From Acidobacteriaceae bacterium (GTDB lineage Bacteria > Acidobacteriota > Terriglobia > Terriglobales > Acidobacteriaceae), in contig PLXE01000108.1 of assembly GCA_003151335.1 (NCBI GenBank), forward strand, positions 62,001 through 126,000: a stretch of DNA of 64,000 bases, given 5' to 3'. A program made the position numbers and the translations under genes. Shown here piece after piece: positions 54,648-62,149 of the stretch. Below the pieces are notes generated by a model. It was not told the DNA's origin. It did not search any database and saw only the letters and a program-made list of their open reading frames with translations. Numbering within the stretch: position 1 is the first letter of the stretch; each line of letters begins with the position of its first letter.

Positions 54648-55205
54648 TCATTCGGAAGCCTCTAGCCTCTCCGCCATCTCGAGCAACTTGGTCACGCTGT
54701 TCCAGTTTCTGCCCGTTCCGGGTACCTTTAGCATCTTCTCAAGAACTGCCCAGGACAACTTCGGCCGCGCCATGCCAATGGGGAAATAGATGTAGAGCTC
54801 GCGCCCGTTCATCCGCAACTCCTCGGGTTCGGTCTTGAGGCTAAGAACTTTGTCGCGGGTTTCTGCGCTGGGATCGCTGGCGAGAAAGTACACCAAGAGT
54901 CTGCTCGGCTCGATGCCGCTCCGCTTGGCGAACGGATTTCTGGCGATGACGTCTCGCAGTTCGCCAGAGGTCCGCAGAATTACCGCGGGGCGAAAGCCGA
55001 AGCCCTGCTCGATCGAGTCCTCGATCCGCTTGCCCAGTGCAAGCAGGTCGCGCTTGTCAGTCCCGAAAACGACGTTGCCGCTCTGCACGTAGGTTTGTGG
55101 GTCGCGCAGCCCAAGCGGTTCGTAGAGCGCGCGCAGCGCGTCCATCTTGATCCGGTGGTGCGCCCCGACGTTGACGCCGCGGAGCATGGAGATGATCACG
55201 GCCAT
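54648..55205 (-). CDS. DUF1697 family protein
   Basis: A 185-residue protein that starts MAVIISMLRGVNVGAHHRIKMDALRALYEPLGL, continues with TYVQSGNVVFGT and ends with GRNWNSVTKLLEMAE, all hallmarks of DUF1697. The family has no established biochemical role. GAAGGGG lies 5 bases before ATG 55205. It is about 30 bases downstream of the aminotransferase gene on the same strand and is probably co-transcribed. Confidence 0.9.
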   Translation of the reverse strand: MAVIISMLRGVNVGAHHRIKMDALRALYEPLGLRDPQTYVQSGNVVFGTDKRDLLALGKRIEDSIEQGFGFRPAVILRTSGELRDVIARNPFAKRSGIEPSRLLVYFLASDPSAETRDKVLSLKTEPEELRMNGRELYIYFPIGMARPKLSWAVLEKMLKVPGTGRNWNSVTKLLEMAERLEASE

Positions 55206-55235
55206 AGCAACCCCTTCAATTTCGCATTCCGATCG

Positions 55236-56408
55236 TCACCTACCGCTTGCCTTTCGCAACACCGCAAACAGCCGTTCAATGTCGCCGGCATCGTTGTACA
55301 GGTGCGGCGCGATGCGGATTGAATCTCCGCGAACGCTGACGAACACATTGGCATCATGGAGAAGCTGCGGTAGCCCGGCCGGAATACCGCGCGCGGGCTG
55401 GATGCCAATCATGTGCGCCGATCGTTGCTCAGGAGGCAGAACTGCGTAGTCAATGTCCGCCGCGAACTGTGCGACTCTTGCCGTCAGCAACGAAAGCGTT
55501 TGCTGGATCCGTTCCACACCCCACGCTAGGATTTGCTGGAGAGCGGCAATCGCCATCGGCGCCAGAACGAATTGCGGAGACTCGCCCATATCGAAGCGGC
55601 GCGCGCCCGGCCGGTAGGCGTCGGTGTGATCGACCAGCCGGGAAAAGTCGTCGCTGCCGGTGCGCGCGATCCACGACTGTTCGAGCGGCACACCCGACTC
55701 CCGCCATTTTGGCGCGACATAGAGATAACCGAGTCCGTACGGGCCAAGCAGCCACTTGTACCCCACGGCCGTCAGGAAATCCGGCTGGACGCGCTCCAGA
55801 TTCAGCGGGCTGGCCCCGAGCGATTGGCTGGCATCAATCACGAGGCCAGCACCGACGTCCCGCGCACGCTGCCCAACGCGCTCAAGATCGACTCTGCTGC
55901 CATCCGTCCAGTGACACTGCGGCACGGCAACGATTGCCGTATCGTCGTCGATGGCCGCGATCAGAGCTTCGGTCCAGTCCATGCCAGGTTCGCGCTGTGC
56001 GACCACTACGCGCCCGCCGTTTTTCTTGGCCAGCTCATACCAGGCGTAAACATTCGACGGGAACTGCTGATGCAGCATAACAATGGTCTGTCCGCGCGCG
56101 AGCGGTAAATTCGCCGCCGCGGTTGCGATTCCATAGCTGGCAGCCGGCACCAGGGCAACTGCATCGCTGTCGGTGCCCATCACTCGCGCGGCAAGAGCGC
56201 GCAACTCCTCGGAACCCGAAAACCATTCTGAGCCGGACAAATTCCAGGGCGAGGCTTTCGTGCGGACCGCGCGAAGTCCGGCCTCGGTGACGCATCGCAA
56301 CTGCGGCGACATGCTGGCGCAGTTCAGATAGGTAATGCCGTCCGGGATCTCAAACAGGTCGCGGACTGTTTCGATCGGGGTGGGGATGTTTGGCGGTAAC
56401 GGTGTCAT
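55236..56408 (-). CDS. Class V aminotransferase (PLP-dependent)
   Basis: A 390-residue fold-type I enzyme of the class V/cysteine desulfurase-like group. YLNCASMSPQLRCVTEAG is the usual opening. VPQCHWTDGSRVDL precedes the cofactor Asp region VIDASQSLGA, and the PLP lysine is in VGYKWLLGPYGLGYLYV. There is no desulfurase cysteine loop, so an aminotransferase or lyase reaction such as kynureninase-like chemistry is more likely. The substrate is not known. ATG 56408 is chosen over the longer frame to 56507, whose extra residues look unrelated to the family. Confidence 0.87.
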   Translation of the reverse strand: MTPLPPNIPTPIETVRDLFEIPDGITYLNCASMSPQLRCVTEAGLRAVRTKASPWNLSGSEWFSGSEELRALAARVMGTDSDAVALVPAASYGIATAAANLPLARGQTIVMLHQQFPSNVYAWYELAKKNGGRVVVAQREPGMDWTEALIAAIDDDTAIVAVPQCHWTDGSRVDLERVGQRARDVGAGLVIDASQSLGASPLNLERVQPDFLTAVGYKWLLGPYGLGYLYVAPKWRESGVPLEQSWIARTGSDDFSRLVDHTDAYRPGARRFDMGESPQFVLAPMAIAALQQILAWGVERIQQTLSLLTARVAQFAADIDYAVLPPEQRSAHMIGIQPARGIPAGLPQLLHDANVFVSVRGDSIRIAPHLYNDAGDIERLFAVLRKASGR

Positions 56409-56902
56409 GGGGGTTCGGTCCGCATTTGAGTTTATCGCGCAGCGAGAATGATTGGACTGGACCTCCTGGCCTGATTGTTCCGCCTTTCCCCAGGTTGCGC
56501 CCGCCACAGGTGGTCACAGTGGTTACTTCCGTTCGAAAACGTCCTTGACATCACAGACGCCGAGGCACTTGCTGCCATAGGATTCTATGTGTGGAGATTG
56601 CTGGCAGAACCTCCCTTTGTGTCCTTATCCGCAGTTTGCTCAATATACGGGCGGCCCAGCAGGCAGTGAAGATGCGGCGAGTTTCACGTGTGTAGCGCCC
56701 AGTGACTAAACCCGGATTATTGAGTTCGCCGAAAGGCGTTGGTCTTTTAGCGGGTGAAAATCCCCCCGGTCAGGCATCCGGAATTGGAAAATCGCCCTTT
56801 TCGAGATTTGCCCGGTTTTTTTACTCGCCCGCCGTGGCTGATGTCACTGACAAGCGGTCGGCGCAACCATGAAATGGTTGCGAGAAAGGACTCACGGCTA
56901 TT
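56409..56902. other. Intergenic region upstream of the phosphatase-like lipoproteins
   Basis: No gene is supported. Bases 56692-56740 (TAGCGCCCAG to GAGTTCGCCGAAA) are repeated at 58378-58420 upstream of the second lipoprotein gene, showing that the flanking sequence was duplicated with the gene. The stretch GCGGGTGAAAATCCCCCC at about 56749 looks structured, but I cannot assign an RNA family. Confidence 0.5.
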
Positions 56903-58372
56903 ATGAATAAAGCTACCGTTGTACGACTATTGTCCTTGGTTCTTGCCCTGACGCTGCTCGCAGGCTGCGGCGGCTCCAATGCGCCCCCAACTCCCGCTTC
57001 GCTGAACCCCGCCAACCTCAACCTGATCTTCGTGGTAAGCGAGGATTTGGCTTATCAAGCTCCTGGCGACGTCAATCCCACGACGGCAAACCTCACCAAT
57101 CAGGGTTTACAGCGATCGCTCCTCATGGCCCCGTTCCTGCAGCAGCAGGTACTGGGAATGCAGAACGTAACCGACATCTACGCGCTCGAACCGATGACCC
57201 ATCTGCAAACCGCAGGCAAGTATCCCGACATTGTCGCGCTGGAGACGATTCAGCAGTTCGCCATGCTGAATCAGACCAGCGCGTCGTATCAGGGCAGCGG
57301 GCCGGTTACCGCAAACAGTTATCCTATCTTCGCGTCGTATTCGTTAGAGGCCGCATTACCGCCCGACGTTGCGCCGCCGACGGTCCCCTGCGCGGCTTGC
57401 CAGGGTCTCGATTTCCGCGACCAGCACGGCGACAACGAAGTTCTGGTTAGCGGTATCGTCAAGGCAAACGCGCCGGGGTTTTATGTTTTTTCCGCGCCAT
57501 GGGAGACCGTGAGCGCCGTAATGACGAACCTCAACCAGCGCGAAGGTTATAACCTGACCCTTCCGGCGAGCTATATCAGTCCCAACTTTATTTACGCGAT
57601 TTCGGTCACGCCGTCGGGAAGCGCCAGCCTGGTCACCTACGACAGCCACATTACCCCGCCTGCCACCTACCCTGTGCTGCCCCCGCCGCCGCTGGTCAGC
57701 ACTGCCTGCAACACGCCGCAGACGCAGGCGTTTTTCAGCATCACCGTGACCGGCGGTCAGGATGGCGCCGTAATCCCGGCGGGGACCAACACCAACGAAA
57801 CGGTTTACTTTGTCCGGCACGCGGAGGCGCATCCTACGAGCTGGTGGGACGACGGCAACTATATTGGCGAGGGGCAGTGGCGCGCCCTGGATCTTCCGAA
57901 CGCATTACGCGACAAGATCCAGCCTACGCAGGTTTACTCCATCGATCCCGCGGTCGGCAACCCGGGCGAAGACGGTAGTGTCGCTTCGTCGTATGTCAGG
58001 CCTTCGTTGACCGTGGAACCGTATGCCATCGCCAACAACTTGCCCTTGAATCTGGCCGCCAGCGTCCCCGTTTTCTCCGAGATTCCGCCCGCGCCGGCCA
58101 CCGACGCCAGTGATTATTTCTTTACCGGGGGCACGTTCTCCAACCAAACGATACTGGTGGGCTGGGAGCACGATCACATCCCGACGACCGTCAATGCGCT
58201 GCTCACGAGCTATCACGCCAACGACCAACAATTGGCGCCCAAATGGCCGGACACCGACTACGACACCATCTGGACGGTGAAGCTTGACGCCGTGGGCAAC
58301 GTGACGGTGAACAACGGGATGTGCGAAGGCATCAATTCCGCGACGCTGCCGAAAACGCCGCCTCAATTCTGA
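56903..58372 (+). CDS. Lipoprotein with two histidine-phosphatase-like halves, copy 1
   Basis: A 489-residue lipoprotein (lipobox LLAGC, Cys22). Two halves each follow the histidine phosphatase outline. The N-terminal half (about 30-260) has LIFVVSED in place of the RHG motif, LTNQGLQRSLLMAPFL, DIYALEPMTHLQTA, and FYVFSAPWETVSAVM in place of the second His strand, so it looks inactive. The C-terminal half (about 270-489) has VYFVRHAEAHP, GQWRALDLPNAL, SYVRPSLTVEPYA and ILVGWEHDHIPTTV, so both catalytic histidines may be present. No exact family name is known to me. It is tandem with a diverged copy. Confidence 0.7.
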   Translation: MNKATVVRLLSLVLALTLLAGCGGSNAPPTPASLNPANLNLIFVVSEDLAYQAPGDVNPTTANLTNQGLQRSLLMAPFLQQQVLGMQNVTDIYALEPMTHLQTAGKYPDIVALETIQQFAMLNQTSASYQGSGPVTANSYPIFASYSLEAALPPDVAPPTVPCAACQGLDFRDQHGDNEVLVSGIVKANAPGFYVFSAPWETVSAVMTNLNQREGYNLTLPASYISPNFIYAISVTPSGSASLVTYDSHITPPATYPVLPPPPLVSTACNTPQTQAFFSITVTGGQDGAVIPAGTNTNETVYFVRHAEAHPTSWWDDGNYIGEGQWRALDLPNALRDKIQPTQVYSIDPAVGNPGEDGSVASSYVRPSLTVEPYAIANNLPLNLAASVPVFSEIPPAPATDASDYFFTGGTFSNQTILVGWEHDHIPTTVNALLTSYHANDQQLAPKWPDTDYDTIWTVKLDAVGNVTVNNGMCEGINSATLPKTPPQF

Positions 58373-58442
58373 ACGTGTGTGGCGCCCAGCGGCTACACGC
58401 GGATTGTTGAGTTCGCCGAAAATTGTAAGCAGGACCCATATC

Positions 58443-59939
58443 ATGAATAAAGGTATCGTTGTACGGCTACTGTTCCTGGTTTTCGCCCTGACGCTGCTCG
58501 CAGGATGCGCCGGCTCTTCAGCGCCGCCAACTCCCGCTCCCCTGAGCGCCGACAACCTCAACCTGATCTTCGTGGTCAGCGAAGATTTGGCTTACCAAGC
58601 TCCCGGAGACGTCAATCCAACGACGGCAAACCTCACCAATCAGGGGTTGCAGCGGTCGCTCTCGATGGCCACGTTCCTGCAACAGAAGGTACTAGGGACG
58701 AACAATGTAACCGGCATCTACGCGCTCGAACCCATGACCCATTTGCAAACCGCAAGCAATTACCCCGACATGGTGGCACTGGAGACCATTCAGCAGTTCG
58801 CCATGCTTAACCAGATCACTCTGTCCAGTGACTCTCAGGGCGGGACCCCATATACCGGCCAGAGCTACCCGATCAATGCATCCTATGCGTCAGGGCCGCT
58901 ACCCAGCGGAGTTGCAGTGCCGCCGCAATTCTGCCCGAATTGCCAAGGGCTCGACTTCCGCGACCAGAACGGCGACAACGAAGCCCTGGTAACCGGTATC
59001 GTGAAGGCAAACGTGCCGGGGTTTTATGTCTTCTCGGCGCCGTGGGAGACCACCCGCAGCCTGCTGGCAAATATCAACAAGCTCGAACATTACAACCTGG
59101 CTCTTCCGGCGAGCTATATCAGTCCCAACTTTATCTACGCGATTTCGATCACGCCGTCAGGCCGCGCCCACCTGGTCACCTACGACAGCCACCTGACCCC
59201 GCCTTCCACCTACCCGGTGCTGTCCCCACCACCGGCCAGCGCTCCATGCACGGCGCAGACGCCTTTCAGCATCACCGTGACCGGCGGTCAGGGCGGCGCG
59301 GTAATCCCGGCGGGAATCAACACTAACGAAACCCTGTACATCATCCGGCACGCAGACGCGCATCCGCGGACCTACTGGGACGACAACAACTATGTCGGTG
59401 CGGGGCAATGGCGCGCGCTGGATCTCCCCAACGCACTGCTCGGCAAGGTAGTCAGTCCCAACCAGGTATATTCGAACGACCCCGCTCAATTTGGCCAAGG
59501 TTCGGTCTTATATTCGAGCGACGGTTCCGTCAGCCCCTCGGGGGACCACTACTGGTCGTCGGTTGCGCCCCCCCTGACCGCCGCACCCTATGCCATCGCC
59601 AACAACCTGCCCTACAATCTGGTCACCAGCTTCGACCTCTCCGATAGCAACGTCGCCCAGGAGACCAGTACTTTCTTCTTCTTCATCAACGGCGGCCAAT
59701 TCTCCAATCAGACCGTGCTGCTGGCGTGGTCTTTCCAATTCATACAACCAACAATCTTAGCGCTGCTCACCAGCTATAACGCCGCTCAACAGGCTCCGCC
59801 TTCTGGCGTGTGGCCGCCCACCGACTACGACACCATCTGGACGGTGAAGCTTGACGCCCACGGCAACTTGACGGTGAACAACGGGATGTGCGAAGGCATC
59901 AACTCCGCGGCGCTGCCAGCGACGCCTCCGCAATTCTGA
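58443..59939 (+). CDS. Lipoprotein with two histidine-phosphatase-like halves, copy 2
   Basis: A 498-residue paralogue of the preceding gene, starting 70 bases after it, with the same lipobox (LLAGC) and the same two-half design. The N-terminal half again reads LIFVVSED. The C-terminal half keeps LYIIRHADAHP and GQWRALDLPNAL, but the second histidine strand reads LLAWSFQFIQPTI where copy 1 has GWEHDHI. The second catalytic histidine is therefore missing, and activity is doubtful. ATG 58443 follows AGGA and a duplicated upstream segment. Confidence 0.7.
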   Translation: MNKGIVVRLLFLVFALTLLAGCAGSSAPPTPAPLSADNLNLIFVVSEDLAYQAPGDVNPTTANLTNQGLQRSLSMATFLQQKVLGTNNVTGIYALEPMTHLQTASNYPDMVALETIQQFAMLNQITLSSDSQGGTPYTGQSYPINASYASGPLPSGVAVPPQFCPNCQGLDFRDQNGDNEALVTGIVKANVPGFYVFSAPWETTRSLLANINKLEHYNLALPASYISPNFIYAISITPSGRAHLVTYDSHLTPPSTYPVLSPPPASAPCTAQTPFSITVTGGQGGAVIPAGINTNETLYIIRHADAHPRTYWDDNNYVGAGQWRALDLPNALLGKVVSPNQVYSNDPAQFGQGSVLYSSDGSVSPSGDHYWSSVAPPLTAAPYAIANNLPYNLVTSFDLSDSNVAQETSTFFFFINGGQFSNQTVLLAWSFQFIQPTILALLTSYNAAQQAPPSGVWPPTDYDTIWTVKLDAHGNLTVNNGMCEGINSAALPATPPQF

Positions 59940-60366
59940 CCGTCACTCAGACATGGTGCATTCACCTGGTTGCGGGAAGGATACTGGTGGGGCTGGGGGT
60001 GCCCCATCCTTTCGCCGTTTTTGCGAAAGGGTGGGAAACTGCGGACTGCCATGATCTTGTTTGGTCAGGACAAAACTGCTCTTTGGTGCATCGCTCCACC
60101 CTTCGCGCCAAAACACGCGGGAAGGATGGGGCACCCGCGGCGGGTCAACTTCCGAGTAGCCCGTGACTCGGGCGCAATCCCGAGAACACGCTCTGATCTT
60201 TTGCGAACCAGGTCACACCTCTGCGGACACGCGACTGCGAACGCCGGGTGTGCGACTGCCTTCATGCCTTACTTGACTTCGCTGCTGTCGCGGCCCAGAA
60301 TGGTCCACAAGGCTTTTCATAGTCGGTGTTTCATTCCAGCCCTAATTAGTAACCAAGGAGACCAGC
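59940..60366. other. Intergenic region with a palindromic element
   Basis: Apart from the 140-bp inverted-repeat element at 59997-60136, no gene or motif is supported. AAGGAG for the next gene lies at 60355-60360. Confidence 0.6.
59997..60136. repeat. 140-bp inverted-repeat element
   Basis: GGGTGCCCCATCCTT (59997-60011) and AAGGATGGGGCACCC (60122-60136) are exact inverted repeats of 15 bases. Inside, TTTTTGCGAAAGGGTGG and CCACCCTTCGCGCCAAAA form a second, imperfect pair. This is a third kind of palindromic element in the window, different in sequence from those at 17351 and 35620. Confidence 0.65.
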
Positions 60367-61983
60367 ATGAAGCGACTCACCTTTTGCATGGTGCTGCTTG
60401 TGGGCGTGTGCACCGCATTCGTGCCACCAGCGCTTGCCCAGCATGAACATCCCGCAGGCGATCCGGGCAAACTCGGCAAGGTGAGTTTCCCCGTTTCCTG
60501 CGAAGCATCGGTTCAGCCGCAATTCAGCAGCGCGGTGGCGATGCTCCATTCCTTTTGGTACGAGAAAGCCAGCGATACCTTCGCTGCTGTAGCGCAAAAA
60601 GATCCCACGTGCGGCATGGCGTACTGGGGAATTGCCATGACGTACTACCATCCGCTCTGGGCCGCGCCTGAACCGGCTGACCTGAAAGCGGGCGCGGCGG
60701 CTGCGGAAAAAGCAAAGTTAGCCGGCGCCAAGACGCAGCGAGAACGGGACTATATTGCCGCTATCCAGACGTTTTACACCGACGCCGACAACCTCGACCA
60801 CCGTACTCGCGCACTGGCTTATGAAAAAGCCATGGACCAGCTTCAAGCGCGCTACTCTGACGACCATGAAGCGGCCATTTTTCATGCGCTCGCACTGCTC
60901 GCCACTGCGCCTCCCACGGACAAGACGTACGTGAATCAGAAAAAGGCCGGTGCCATCCTTGAGCCGCTATTTGTCGAACAACCAGAGCATCCCGGCATAG
61001 CCCACTACATCATCCACGCCTACGACTACCCACCGCTGGCGCAGAGGGCCCTGGACGCGGCGCGACGTTATGCCGAGATCGCGCCGGACTCGCCGCACGC
61101 GCTGCACATGCCGTCGCACATTTTCACCCGGCTCGGCTTGTGGCAGGAATCCATTGCGTCCAACCTCGTGTCGGCAGCCTCGGCCCAGAAAAACAATGCT
61201 CCCGGCAACGAGCTGCACGCGAAGGATTACCTGATCTACGCGTACCTACAAGGGGGCCAGGATCGCGAGGCGAAAAGAGCACTGGAAGCACCGCCAGCGG
61301 GCCGTCCTGACGATCCGCAATATATGAACTGGCTCTACGCCATGGGTACTTCGCCTGCTCGGTATGCTGTGGAGCGACATGCTTGGTCTGAAGCGGCTGC
61401 ACTCACGGTGCCGCCGAAAACATTTCCCGGCGGCCGATGGGCCTGGACCGAAGCCAACCTATACTTCGCAAGGGCTCTGGGCGCGTCTCATACAGGCCAA
61501 CTCGAAGCTGCTCAAAAAGATCTAGTGCAGCTCACATCCCTGCGTGACACGCTTATCCAGAACAACGTGACCTACTGGGCTGACCAGGTGGACATTCAAC
61601 GTGAGAGCACAACTGCCTGGATTACGCTGGCTGAGGGCAAGGGCGAAGAAGCCCTCCGGCAGATGCGTTCTGCCGCCGAGCACGAAGACAAGACTGACAA
61701 GAACAACGTCACCCCAGGGGTCATCGTGCCGGCTCGCGAACTGCTTGGCGAGATGTTGTTGGAACTGAAGCAGCCCGCGCAAGCGATGGTCGAGTTCGAA
61801 GCCACACTGCGCACGGCGCCAAATCGTTTCAACGCGCTATCCGGCGCCGCGCGCGCGGCCAAGCTTTCGGGCGATAAGGAAAAAGCGAAAACATACTATG
61901 CCCAGCTCCTGTCCATCTGCGCGCATGCCGACGGAGACCGGCCCGAACTTCAAGACGCACGCTCCCTGTTGGCCCAGAAATGA
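60367..61983 (+). CDS. Secreted TPR-repeat protein
   Basis: A 538-residue exported protein with a signal peptide (ending PPALAQ, residue 25) and alpha-helical repeats. The first block FSSAVAMLHSFWYEKASDTFAAVAQKDPTCGMAYWGIAMTYYHPLW is a TPR pair commonly found in secreted Acidobacteriota and Bacteroidota proteins. YIIHAYDYPPLAQRALDAARRYAEIAPDSPHALHMPSHIFTRLGLW follows, and the C-terminal part has MVEFEATLRTAPNRFNALSGAARAA. It is probably a scaffold; partners are unknown. AAGGAG lies 6 bases before ATG 60367. Confidence 0.85.
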   Translation: MKRLTFCMVLLVGVCTAFVPPALAQHEHPAGDPGKLGKVSFPVSCEASVQPQFSSAVAMLHSFWYEKASDTFAAVAQKDPTCGMAYWGIAMTYYHPLWAAPEPADLKAGAAAAEKAKLAGAKTQRERDYIAAIQTFYTDADNLDHRTRALAYEKAMDQLQARYSDDHEAAIFHALALLATAPPTDKTYVNQKKAGAILEPLFVEQPEHPGIAHYIIHAYDYPPLAQRALDAARRYAEIAPDSPHALHMPSHIFTRLGLWQESIASNLVSAASAQKNNAPGNELHAKDYLIYAYLQGGQDREAKRALEAPPAGRPDDPQYMNWLYAMGTSPARYAVERHAWSEAAALTVPPKTFPGGRWAWTEANLYFARALGASHTGQLEAAQKDLVQLTSLRDTLIQNNVTYWADQVDIQRESTTAWITLAEGKGEEALRQMRSAAEHEDKTDKNNVTPGVIVPARELLGEMLLELKQPAQAMVEFEATLRTAPNRFNALSGAARAAKLSGDKEKAKTYYAQLLSICAHADGDRPELQDARSLLAQK

Positions 61984-62133
61984 GCTGGTACTCACGTAGC
62001 CGCAGGTGAACAAACTGGCAATCCAAGACGACCTGAACGGGGCTTGGCCAGAGTTATGGAAGTATCGTCGGCAACTCGGAAGCTGACCCACTACCGCAGT
62101 TCCTCTTCGCGCGAAGCAGGTCACGGGAAACTA

Positions 62134-62139
62134 TATAAT
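62134..62139 (+). promoter_or_regulatory. -10 box of the penicillin acylase gene, probably leaderless
   Basis: TATAAT ends 10 bases before the ATG at 62150, with no Shine-Dalgarno sequence. A convincing -35 box is not seen. Confidence 0.45.
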
Positions 62140-62149
62140 CAGCTTTCCC

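Noticed and set aside
56475-56669. 64-residue plus-strand frame upstream of the first lipoprotein
   Set aside because: It has no ribosome-binding site and no recognisable features, and it begins opposite the aminotransferase upstream region.
56740-56830. Possible cobalamin-type riboswitch (GGTGAAAATCC)
   Set aside because: Only a short stretch resembles a conserved element. The other boxes are missing, and the downstream lipoprotein gene has no link to cobalamin.
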